A stretch of DNA of 9,315 nucleotides, from positions 1 through 9,315 of the forward strand of contig JAFGIT010000144.1 in NCBI GenBank assembly GCA_016929465.1, given 5' to 3'. Position 1 is the first letter of the stretch, and each line of letters opens with the position of its first letter. The notes under the pieces were generated by a model. The model searched no databases. It saw only the letters and a program-made list of their open reading frames with translations, and was not told the origin of the DNA. Below, piece by piece: positions 1-7,476 of the stretch. The DNA is from JAFGIT01 sp016929465 [NCBI: Candidatus Coatesbacteria bacterium] (lineage in GTDB: Bacteria; B130-G9). The position numbers and the translations under genes were made by a program.

Positions 1-156
1 AATCCAACTGGCCCGCAGACGGGTTCTGGCAAGGTCATACGCGGAGGCAGCTGGGGGCAATATTCGATACTGTGCCGATCAGCCTCTCGACACTGGAATT
101 ACCCCTGGTATCGAGACGATTCCTACGGCTTCAGAGTCTGCCAAAGAGCGAACTAA
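1..156 (+). CDS. SUMF1/FGE-sulfatase-domain protein, C-terminal end (5' truncated by window)
   Basis: The first 51 codons, read in frame 1 to a TAA at 154-156, give the end of a SUMF1 (formylglycine-generating-enzyme-like) domain. Visible hallmarks are IRGGSW (fragment residues 13-18), CRSASR (25-30) and the closing YGFRVC (42-47), which are the standard last strands of this fold. The start lies outside the window, so length, signal peptide and any N-terminal domains are unknown. In true FGEs two cysteines five residues apart follow the GGS motif. Here the first position is Gln20 and only the second (Cys25) is present, so aerobic FGE activity is unlikely. A second SUMF1 protein follows 200 nt downstream, so this is a tandem pair or the edge of a larger paralogous cluster. 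The family assignment is secure; the biological role is not known. Confidence 0.85.
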   Translation, partial: NPTGPQTGSGKVIRGGSWGQYSILCRSASRHWNYPWYRDDSYGFRVCQRAN

Positions 157-183
157 TAGGAAATGCAACATATAGTCTGCGCA

Positions 184-212
184 GCGAGGGCCGCTATCAA
201 ATTGGCCCTCGC
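184..212 (+). terminator. Perfect 9-bp inverted repeat, possible terminator
   Basis: GCGAGGGCC (184-192) and GGCCCTCGC (204-212) are exact inverted repeats around an 11-nt loop. They begin 27 nt after the stop of the upstream SUMF1 gene. A modest T-rich stretch (CCTTTTCT, 221-228) follows, but it is not immediately adjacent to the stem, so this is an imperfect intrinsic terminator. The 3' arm also overlaps a second possible hairpin, CGCCAG (212-217) with CTGGCG (227-232). Position after a stop and before a gene with its own ribosome binding site fits termination; a processing or mRNA-stability structure is the alternative. Confidence 0.4.
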
Positions 213-356
213 GCCAGTTCCCTTTTCTGGCGAGGAGCCTCTCCCGTTCAGCGGCGATTCTTTCTTGCATTGTTGCGTTTGAGCAAGCATTCTCAGCTCG
301 CGTCCAAATCGCCTCAATTCAGGAGGTAAGGGACTATAACCAAAAGGGAGAAGAAA

Positions 357-1571
357 ATGAGAAGGTCAGTTATATTCACTACGATGGCGCTGATTCTCCT
401 TATCTGGGTAATCGCTGGGGCCCAGCCAATCGTTAATATCCATACCGACGCCGCGAGCTATCAATCGGGCGATTCGATAAAGGTCAGTCTATCCGCCTCA
501 AATGACGGCGAGGCGATGTCGGTCGATGTTTATATAGGGATTCTTTTGCCCGATGGCGATGCTTATTCCATAGGAACCGACGGCTGGGGTCATTCTATCG
601 AACGTTGGCTAGCCAATATCTACATTCCGGCGTGGTTTGACATGGCGCCCTCCACGTTCTGGACTTTCGACCTTCCATCCGCCATTCCCCCGATAGAGAA
701 TGACGGCTCGTATAGTTTCGCGGCGGTTCTGACCTATCCGGGCACATTCGACTGGGCATCCGATCTTAGCCTCGCGTCATTTAACTTCGAATCAGATAAT
801 CACTCCGATCGTATGGTCTCCATTCGCGCAGGTTCATTCATTATGGGTTCTTCAGGCAGTGAGGCGGGGCGCGACGCGGACGAGGGGCCCAAACGAACTG
901 TGAATATCTCGGCCTTTCAGATGTCCAAGACCGAAGTAACTCAGAAGTTGTGGACGGATATGATGGGCTGGAGTGATTCGCATTTCGTGGGTGATAATTA
1001 TCCGGTAGAGCTCGTTACTTGGTTCGACTGTGCGAGTTTTTGCAATAAGCTCTCTCAGGCGGAAGGCTTCTCCCACTGCTACACAATAACGAACGCCGCT
1101 TACGACGGCAATCACATCACCTCCGCCGATGTAACATGCGACTTCGAGGCGAATGGCTATCGACTGCCGACCGAGGCCGAGTGGGAATATGCTTGTCGCG
1201 CGGGAACGAGTACCCGCTATTACACCGGTGACACCGAGGCGGACTTGGCTCGGGCGGCCTGGTATTCGGACACATCCGGCGCAGTGACACATGAGGTTGG
1301 GCAAAAGACGCCTAACTCCTGGGGCCTATATGACATGCATGGAAATGTCTGGGAATGGTGTTGGGACTTCTATGCAACTGATTATTATGGCGTCAGCCCA
1401 AATCCAGACAGCGATCCCACGGGTCCCGAGAGCGGCTCGGACCGGAGCATACGAGGCAGCGGGTGGTATCTTGGCGCCGACTATTGTCGGTCGGCAAATC
1501 GTCAGGGGAACGGCCCTGGACTTCGGGGGTTCCATAACGTTGGCCTCCGTGTGGCGAGGTCATCTGATTAG
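357..1571 (+). CDS. Exported Ig-like + SUMF1-domain protein, non-canonical FGE family
   Basis: This 404-aa protein starts with a signal peptide: a positive RR at 2-3, a hydrophobic core at about 4-19, and a likely cut after AGA near residue 22. Residues about 24-150 are beta-strand-rich and look like an Ig-like domain (SYQSGDSIKVSLS, 34-46). Residues 153-402 form a complete SUMF1 domain: MVSIRAGSFIMGSS (153-166), DEGPKR (175-180), KTEVTQ (191-196), YRLPTEAEWEYACRAG (268-283), GLYDMHGNVWEWC (323-335), RSIRGSGW (363-370) and GLRVA (396-400). FGEs oxidise a sulfatase Cys to formylglycine using two Cu-binding Cys; here the first is Leu372 and only Cys377 remains, so catalysis of that type is doubtful. 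The start is supported by AGGGAG at 345-350, six nt before ATG. It probably acts in the periplasm or on the surface. It is the tandem neighbour of another SUMF1 gene, and no sulfatase is seen nearby. Domain call is firm, role unknown. Confidence 0.9.
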   Translation: MRRSVIFTTMALILLIWVIAGAQPIVNIHTDAASYQSGDSIKVSLSASNDGEAMSVDVYIGILLPDGDAYSIGTDGWGHSIERWLANIYIPAWFDMAPSTFWTFDLPSAIPPIENDGSYSFAAVLTYPGTFDWASDLSLASFNFESDNHSDRMVSIRAGSFIMGSSGSEAGRDADEGPKRTVNISAFQMSKTEVTQKLWTDMMGWSDSHFVGDNYPVELVTWFDCASFCNKLSQAEGFSHCYTITNAAYDGNHITSADVTCDFEANGYRLPTEAEWEYACRAGTSTRYYTGDTEADLARAAWYSDTSGAVTHEVGQKTPNSWGLYDMHGNVWEWCWDFYATDYYGVSPNPDSDPTGPESGSDRSIRGSGWYLGADYCRSANRQGNGPGLRGFHNVGLRVARSSD

Positions 1572-1737
1572 AGAGCTTGTCACTGGGCTGTGGGCAGGAA
1601 TTCTCTGAAGGGCACGGAAAGCTCTGGTCAGAATATACACTTCGTCTCACATTGCGAGCCTCACTCTAGCGTAGCTTCGGGGACACGGTGCGGATTAGCC
1701 TCTCACACCTTGCAAACGGAGCCCCCGGCCTGTTAAG

Positions 1738-2796
1738 ATGGCCCGCATGGTTAAGTCAAACAAGACAATTGCGATAGGCTTCCCGATAGTGCACTCCGTC
1801 CAGGGCGGAGCGGAGGTGCACATCGATTCCCTTTACGCTGTGCTCAAAGAAAGAGGGCATCAGGTCTCGAGGATAGACATCCCATTCACTTTCAGCCCGC
1901 CGAGACAGCTGATCCGCGACTGCCTGGCCTGGCGGCTGCTCGATGTGACGAAGAGCTACCTGCAGCCACACGACCTTTACATAGCTACCAAGTTTCCATC
2001 ATACGTGGCGAAGCACCCGAATAAGGTCGTCTATCTCTTGCATCAACACCGGGAGGTTTACGAGCTCTGGATGACTCGCTTCTGCCAGTTCAAGAGCAGC
2101 GAAGAAGACCAGGGCATAAGGGACGCAATCGTGGCAATAGACAACCAGGCGCTGCGAGAGGCGAAGGCTGTCTTCGCAAACTCGAAGCGTGTTGCGGAGC
2201 GCTTGAGAAAATACAATGGTATCGAGAGCAAAGCTCTCTATGCACCGCCTCGTCTAAAGAACGAGTTCACTTGCGAGGCCTACGAGCCGTTCCTCTTCTG
2301 TCCCGGCAGGCTGGAACTCAACAAGTGCGTGGACCTGGTCCTGAACGCGCTCGCGGAGACTAAGTCGAAGGCGAGGTGCATCATCACCGGCAAGGGGCCG
2401 CAGGAAAATACGCTCAAAAAATTGGCGAAGAAGCTGAAGCTCGGAGACAGAGTCGAATTCGCCGGCTGGGTCGATGAGAAGACGCTGCTCGATCTCTATT
2501 CGAGATGCCTTGCAGTTTTGTTCGTTCCGAAGGACGAGGACCTGGGATTCATTACGCTGGAGGCATTCCTTTCGAAGAAGCCGGTCCTAACGACGACGAC
2601 TTCCGGCGCCGTTTTGGAGTTCGTCGAGGACGGAGCAACCGGCTACGTCGCGGAGGCTACACCGGAGTCGCTTGCCGAAAAGATCGACCTCATTGTCGGC
2701 AAGCCGAAGCAGGCAAAGCCCATGGGAGAGGCGGGCTTCGAGATTGCGTCGAAGCTCAACTGGGATTACATTGTCGAGCACCTGACCTCGTTTTGA
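1738..2796 (+). CDS. GT4-family (GT-B fold) glycosyltransferase
   Basis: This 352-aa protein is a retaining GT-B glycosyltransferase of the GT4 type, which transfers a sugar from a nucleotide-sugar donor at the cytosolic membrane face, typically in lipid-linked glycan, LPS or capsule assembly. Visible signatures are the acceptor-side glycine loop GGAE (23-26), the His pair LLHQHREVYELW (100-111), the donor-side CPGRLELNK (188-196, Arg191/Lys196), ITGKGP (216-221) and the E-x7-E motif Glu267/Glu275 in DEDLGFITLEAF. There are no membrane segments, as usual for the family. The start is uncertain: the nearest Shine-Dalgarno-like GGAG (1718-1721) is 16 nt from ATG 1738, and a second in-frame ATG at 1747 keeps all motifs. 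A stop at 1696-1698 excludes a longer protein. It lies 122 nt upstream of the membrane glycosyltransferase pair and plausibly works in the same glycan pathway; donor and acceptor cannot be read from sequence. Confidence 0.9.
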   Translation: MARMVKSNKTIAIGFPIVHSVQGGAEVHIDSLYAVLKERGHQVSRIDIPFTFSPPRQLIRDCLAWRLLDVTKSYLQPHDLYIATKFPSYVAKHPNKVVYLLHQHREVYELWMTRFCQFKSSEEDQGIRDAIVAIDNQALREAKAVFANSKRVAERLRKYNGIESKALYAPPRLKNEFTCEAYEPFLFCPGRLELNKCVDLVLNALAETKSKARCIITGKGPQENTLKKLAKKLKLGDRVEFAGWVDEKTLLDLYSRCLAVLFVPKDEDLGFITLEAFLSKKPVLTTTTSGAVLEFVEDGATGYVAEATPESLAEKIDLIVGKPKQAKPMGEAGFEIASKLNWDYIVEHLTSF

Positions 2797-2840
2797 GGAA
2801 GCCTCCTTTTGAGAGATTGGACTGGACAGCGGGTGCATGC

Positions 2841-2869
2841 TTAATACCCTCAGTTTGAGCGCATATATA
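2841..2869 (+). promoter_or_regulatory. Candidate sigma70-type promoter for the membrane glycosyltransferase operon
   Basis: TTAATA (2841-2846) and TATATA (2864-2869) are spaced 17 bp apart. Each matches four of six consensus bases. The spacing to the GTG start at 2919 leaves a short leader with the ribosome site. The 122-nt gap after the GT4 gene makes an internal promoter plausible, but the match is weak and read-through from the GT4 gene is equally possible. Confidence 0.22.
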
Positions 2870-2918
2870 AACTCCTCGGGCGATTGCTGGCCATATCCGG
2901 CTTTCAGGGAGAAGCTTT

Positions 2919-3854
2919 GTGGATAAACTGAAATGCTTCCTGCTTTGCGTCCTCATATCCGCCCTGAATATCTTATTCGCGGGAATCGTCGGCCTGCGAA
3001 AGGCCCAGTATTCGGGGGCTGACCGGGCTCTCGTCCTGGCGCTTGCGATAATCCTCCCGGCCTGGTTCCTTCTGACAACCGGTATCAACCTGCTCTGGCG
3101 AAATAGGCCGAGTTTCGATTGGCGTCGTTTGGCATTGTTCGATCTTCTATTCTACGCGTTCTTGCCCATCCTTGGGGGCGCGATCTGCGGTGTCGAGTTG
3201 TTCGGCGAGATCTCGTTGACGCGCCTGGCGGTCGTGATTGCTCTCCTGAAGGGATTCGCGACGCTCTACTACCTGACTCGCGCAAGTGATTCTGGCAGCG
3301 GAAAATGGCCGAGTATCTTTGTCGGAACGGTCCTTGCGCTTAGCGTAATTCTGACCATAGTTGCCTTCTCAGGGCAGCGCGAGCGAGTAACGAGGCGGCT
3401 GGAGTTCGGGCCGAAGGCACTCATCACGAGTACGGATTCCGTCATCGAGAGGTCGGTCGAGGGCTGCGCAAGCGCAACCAAAGTGCGGCTCCAGACGTCA
3501 CTTATTCACGCCGGTGGGATTCTTCAGGACACGACAGTAGCACATCTGAGGGTCACCGATTCGAATGGCAACCTCTATGAATTCCCACTGAAGGTCGGTG
3601 TCCATTCATGTGAGCAGAACTACGAGATCCCCAATACTAGGACCCACATCCGCCACATGCGGGCGCATGCCCAGAAATGCAACGCGGAGTACCTCTTCCA
3701 CGGACAGGCCTATCTTGGAAGGTCCTGCTCGGCGACATTCGAGTTCGGCAAGAGGATAGTGCCGAAGTCTGTGGAAGTCGTATATGGCCTCGATGACTCG
3801 GAGCAAGAACTCCTGCGGATCTATATCAAGAGCATTCTGTTCCTGGACAAATGA
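2919..3854 (+). CDS. Five-helix membrane protein with soluble C-terminal domain, partner of GT-C enzyme
   Basis: The family of this 311-aa protein is not recognised with certainty. It has about five hydrophobic segments (near 5-25, 36-60, 72-92, 101-119 and 131-150), then a soluble, strand-rich region (about 155-311) with paired-looking cysteines at 183, 231, 254 and 270. The stretch LYEFPLKVGVHSC (219-231) and FHGQAYLGRSC (260-270) resembles C-terminal beta domains I recall from other membrane glycosyltransferase-type proteins, where they may bind glycan; this is memory, not a search. The start is GTG with AGGGAG at 2906-2911, seven nt upstream. The stop overlaps the start of the 1207-aa GT-C gene as ATGA (3851-3854), indicating translational coupling and probably a joint complex. 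Five segments also precede the catalytic motif of that enzyme. An accessory or acceptor-presenting subunit is the best guess. Confidence 0.8.
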   Translation: MDKLKCFLLCVLISALNILFAGIVGLRKAQYSGADRALVLALAIILPAWFLLTTGINLLWRNRPSFDWRRLALFDLLFYAFLPILGGAICGVELFGEISLTRLAVVIALLKGFATLYYLTRASDSGSGKWPSIFVGTVLALSVILTIVAFSGQRERVTRRLEFGPKALITSTDSVIERSVEGCASATKVRLQTSLIHAGGILQDTTVAHLRVTDSNGNLYEFPLKVGVHSCEQNYEIPNTRTHIRHMRAHAQKCNAEYLFHGQAYLGRSCSATFEFGKRIVPKSVEVVYGLDDSEQELLRIYIKSILFLDK

Positions 3855-6800
3855 GTACAATCATCTATCTCGCCTGCACATTTTGCCTCGCGGTGGCCTC
3901 GCGACTGTGGTTGACGAGCTATTGGGTGGCACTTGATGTTCCAAGGCCCCAGATCGTCTCCCAGTTCGTGCCGATTGTGCTCGCAAGCGCCGCCGTCATT
4001 CTCACCCTATTAAGAAAGATGAAGCTTCGCAAAGGAATCGATTCGGGGACAAGGGTGGTTTGCGCGCTTGGGGCGGTCGCCTTCCTGTTGCTATCCTCGC
4101 CGATGATAACGGATGATTCTCAGTACTCGGAGTTGCTTTCGGGGCCGGTCCTTCTATGCCTCATAATTGCCCTCTCTGCGGTCCTGGTGCGGGCACTCTT
4201 GCTGAATGCCGACGAGCTCTCGCTAAAGGCGCTGCTTGTTGCGCTCGCGATCGTCTGCGCGATGTGCTTCTACTGGTTCGGCCTCTGGACCTATGACCAG
4301 CATCCCCCTGACGGGGACGAGCCTTACTACCTTCTGACCGCGCACAGCATCGGCTATGACTTCGACATCGACAGGACCAACAACTTCGAGAACAAGGACT
4401 ATCTGGCTTACTATCCATACGAGCTTCAGCCTCAGTATCGGTCGATCCTGATCAAGGGCAAGAAGTATGAGGTGCCGAATTACAACATCGGCTACCCAAT
4501 CTTGATAGCGCTGCCTTACAGGCTATTCGGCTTTCGAGGGGCAGCAGCTTTCATGAATCTGGTTGCCGCGCTCTTAGTCGTCAATGTGTTCCTTCTGGGC
4601 TTAGAGGCCGGAGCAAGCAGAAAGCACGCGCTCATGGGGGCGCTGCTGTTCGGTTTTTCGGTTCCGATGGTGAACTATGCCAATCAGATTTTCCCCGCAG
4701 CAGTGACTGCGCTCTTCACTATATACGCGTTCAGGCTTCTCCTTAAGATCGATGGCGGCAGACGCCGTGAAATAGTGATTCTCATCGTGCTTTGCGTCGC
4801 CCTATTTATGCTTAAGATCCGTCTCTCGTTGGTCATCGGCCCAATCCTCTTGCTTGCTATCTGGAAGGTTACGAGGCGCAAGGTGGTCTGGCTGTATGCC
4901 GCTGGCGTCGCGGGCATTCTGGGTGTCGTGGGCTTTCTCCTGAGAGACAAGATCGACACCTTGAGGCTGTTGACCTCGAGGCTCGACGAACTGCTCCGGA
5001 TGGGTTCGAGTGACCTCACCCCGGCGAACGGTGTGCTTGGGCAAATGCTGGACCAGCAATTCGGCCTTTTGGTTCTTGCCCCGATCTACCTCTTCTCGCT
5101 TGTGGGCGCCTACGCCCTCTATAAGCGCAACAAGTCCATGCTTGCCAGGATGATATTCGTTATTGCCCCTTACTACCTGGTTGTCGGGGCGATGCCGTGG
5201 TGGAATGCCTCCTGGTGCCCGCCGTGTCGCTTTCTCATCGTCATTCTTCCTTTCTTCGGGGCCTTGATCGGCCTCGGCCTCGAGCGCATCGCGACGCTGA
5301 GACAGGCCTCGGTGTTCAGTTTTGCCGCTGCGGTGTCCGCAATCGTGACCTTCCTGCACCTCTTCTCTCCCGTATTTCGCTATGATCAGCCAAATGGGGC
5401 AAACAGGGCCTTCTGGCTGATTAATACGAATACCTATATAGATTTCTCCCGGTTGTTGCCTTCCTTCTTCAGGACGGATATCTCGACGCCATTGGAGGTC
5501 TTCCTGGAGATGATCGCGTTCGGGCTGCTCTTGTTCCTGGCTGCCAAGTCATCCAGGCGCAAATTGCCCTCGAGAAGTCTCCTCGAGTCGGGTAGATTCG
5601 TCTATGCTGCGGGAATCGGTGTGGCCTCCGTCGCATTCTTGCTCGCCGCAGGTGCTATCTGCGACATCACCGCGACGAGGAGCAACTACCAATTGGAGGA
5701 TGAGCCCCTTTCAATCTACGATCCACCATCCAGAGCCTATATCAAGGGTGGGCGCAGGATAACGCCAGGCTACCCATTCGAGCGCGAGATTCTCGTCTCG
5801 CCGGGTGAGAAATTCATTATAGTCGAGGCCATGATGCGCGATCCGATCTGGACGACTGTGCCGAACATGTGGCTCGAACTCTCGAATGAGAGCGAGACCG
5901 TCCGGGTGATCGACGAACCGGTTCAGATCGAATTGATGCAGAAATACTACAGGCGAGTGAGGCTCTCCGGGGGGAATTACACCATGCGGCTCGGGACATC
6001 GATCCCCGGCGTTGACATGAAGAAGATAAATCCGGACAAAGTTGCGAATGTCTATGTCGATCGGATACAGATATTCGACGAGGACGGTATAGAGGGCTTT
6101 CTCTACGCGACATTCGGTCGCATATTCAACCTGCTCTCAATCCCAGAGGGCATGGAGTATATGGGACATGCGTATTTCATCAATCCGCAGTACAAGCAGC
6201 TCGGAGAGAGGCTCTTCCAGTCATTCATCAGCGCCAGAATGTGGCCCGAAGCGGCCGACGTTTTCTCTCAGCAGGCGGATAGAGACCCCTTCAACCTATC
6301 TCAATATACGCCAGACCAGCTGCTTCAGCTCGCGAAGGCGGAATTAGTGAAGAAGCGATACGGGCACGCCCTTCAGCTACTGAGGCCGGTGCCGAGCGCT
6401 GACGCCATCTATCCCTCGTCGAGATTGGTCGCTGCCGAGGCTCATTACAGGCGGGGTGAGTTCGATGCCGCCCTATCCGTCCTCCCGGACAATCTGAAAG
6501 AGGTAAAAGAGGTTCTCAAAGCGGATTACATTCGCGCCCTATGCCTTCTCGATGAGGGCGATTCAGAGAGGGCATACCGGATACTCGAACGGCTCGCTGG
6601 CAAGGAATTCGAGGGTAGCTTCGACGCGCTCTGTAAATTGCTCGCCATCGCGCGTATGGCAGGAGACCAGGACCAGCTCAATCGTTCGATAAACCTGTTG
6701 CACGAATTCCGGACCAGGGAGGTTTCGGTCAACGAAATGACCAAATCAAGGGGCAGACCGAGCGGGGACGGGGGCTGGCTGCTGGAGCGCAATGGATTCT

Positions 6801-7474
6801 TCGAGACCAGCGTCGATGTGTTGTCAGACACGCTCGTTCTGGGTATGGAGGTTAAGGCGAAGGGGACATTCGAGACGCACGTCGAAACGGGCCTCGTTAT
6901 AGACCCGACCTCCGGGGAGAGCAGATACATCTTCCCGGATCTTAAGGTCTCTCTGGACGGGACGAGCACGAAATACATAAAGGTCCCATATTACGATTGG
7001 ACAAAGACCTATGTATTTTTCGACAACGTCGAGACAGGAACACACGATCTCAAGATATACTATATAAATGACCACACATTCCAGAAAGATAGGCAGGACA
7101 GGCAGTTCTTTTTGAGACAAGTCTCGCTTCAGAGTGCAATCGCGATTTTCAAGGATGATATGGTCTGGCAGTCGAGCCCCGACGCAGACGAGGCTGTCTT
7201 CGAGACTCGCTTTGATGCTCGCTTCCCAATCAAGTCGCTCACGCTCGACCGCAGCGCCGTCGAGGGGAAAGCGCACGCCGAGCTGCTGATAGAGGTCGAT
7301 TCTGAGCAGATGTTATCAATACCCTTGGCTGCCGAGGATTCCGGTGCCATCGAACGAAATCTCATATTGCCTATCGGAGTTCATACGGCGAGATTCATCT
7401 TGAGATCTGCTGAAGATAAGACAGATTTTAAGTCAATTGGTGCTTCCTTTAACGTGATTGGTTTCGAGTATTAG
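3851..7474 (+). CDS. Giant GT-C membrane glycosyltransferase fused to helical-repeat and beta-rich C-terminus
   Basis: This 1207-aa protein has about 17 transmembrane helices in residues 1-604, then some 600 soluble residues. After five helices comes the loop motif PPDGDEPYYLL (152-162). Its Asp/Glu pair (156-157) is the hallmark of GT-C enzymes (PMT/ArnT/GT39-like), which use polyprenyl-phosphate sugars on the outer face of the cytoplasmic membrane. In most relatives this motif follows the first helix. A later loop, WWNASWCPPCRFL (450-462), resembles the W-G-G-x-S-x-x-P-R-[FY]-L loop of such proteins, but with a CxxC. The soluble part appears as strand-rich (about 605-745), a TPR-like helical solenoid (about 780-955, e.g. 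AAEAHYRRGEFDAALSVLP, 861-879) and a strand-rich end (about 985-1207). These would lie in the periplasm. The start ATG overlaps the preceding stop by four bases, and a HEPN gene begins two bases after the stop. Sugar and acceptor are unknown. Confidence 0.85.
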   Translation: MSTIIYLACTFCLAVASRLWLTSYWVALDVPRPQIVSQFVPIVLASAAVILTLLRKMKLRKGIDSGTRVVCALGAVAFLLLSSPMITDDSQYSELLSGPVLLCLIIALSAVLVRALLLNADELSLKALLVALAIVCAMCFYWFGLWTYDQHPPDGDEPYYLLTAHSIGYDFDIDRTNNFENKDYLAYYPYELQPQYRSILIKGKKYEVPNYNIGYPILIALPYRLFGFRGAAAFMNLVAALLVVNVFLLGLEAGASRKHALMGALLFGFSVPMVNYANQIFPAAVTALFTIYAFRLLLKIDGGRRREIVILIVLCVALFMLKIRLSLVIGPILLLAIWKVTRRKVVWLYAAGVAGILGVVGFLLRDKIDTLRLLTSRLDELLRMGSSDLTPANGVLGQMLDQQFGLLVLAPIYLFSLVGAYALYKRNKSMLARMIFVIAPYYLVVGAMPWWNASWCPPCRFLIVILPFFGALIGLGLERIATLRQASVFSFAAAVSAIVTFLHLFSPVFRYDQPNGANRAFWLINTNTYIDFSRLLPSFFRTDISTPLEVFLEMIAFGLLLFLAAKSSRRKLPSRSLLESGRFVYAAGIGVASVAFLLAAGAICDITATRSNYQLEDEPLSIYDPPSRAYIKGGRRITPGYPFEREILVSPGEKFIIVEAMMRDPIWTTVPNMWLELSNESETVRVIDEPVQIELMQKYYRRVRLSGGNYTMRLGTSIPGVDMKKINPDKVANVYVDRIQIFDEDGIEGFLYATFGRIFNLLSIPEGMEYMGHAYFINPQYKQLGERLFQSFISARMWPEAADVFSQQADRDPFNLSQYTPDQLLQLAKAELVKKRYGHALQLLRPVPSADAIYPSSRLVAAEAHYRRGEFDAALSVLPDNLKEVKEVLKADYIRALCLLDEGDSERAYRILERLAGKEFEGSFDALCKLLAIARMAGDQDQLNRSINLLHEFRTREVSVNEMTKSRGRPSGDGGWLLERNGFFETSVDVLSDTLVLGMEVKAKGTFETHVETGLVIDPTSGESRYIFPDLKVSLDGTSTKYIKVPYYDWTKTYVFFDNVETGTHDLKIYYINDHTFQKDRQDRQFFLRQVSLQSAIAIFKDDMVWQSSPDADEAVFETRFDARFPIKSLTLDRSAVEGKAHAELLIEVDSEQMLSIPLAAEDSGAIERNLILPIGVHTARFILRSAEDKTDFKSIGASFNVIGFEY

Positions 7475-7476
7475 CG

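Noticed and set aside
335-340. TATAAC as a -10 element for the SUMF1 gene
   Set aside because: A transcript starting there would begin inside the Shine-Dalgarno sequence, and no -35 is visible at the right distance.
852-1304. Minus-strand 150-codon open frame inside the SUMF1 gene
   Set aside because: Fully antisense to a well-supported domain; no independent signals.
1570-1624. AGAGCTT / AAGCTCT inverted repeat after the SUMF1 gene as a terminator
   Set aside because: The loop is about 41 nt and there is no T-run after the second arm.
2795-2810. GAGG-AAG-CCTC hairpin followed by TTTT at the end of the GT4 gene, as a terminator
   Set aside because: The stem is only four base pairs and overlaps the stop codon; too weak to call.
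4802-5359. Minus-strand 185-codon open frame inside the GT-C gene
   Set aside because: Charged low-complexity translation opposite a membrane-protein frame; an antisense artefact of codon use.
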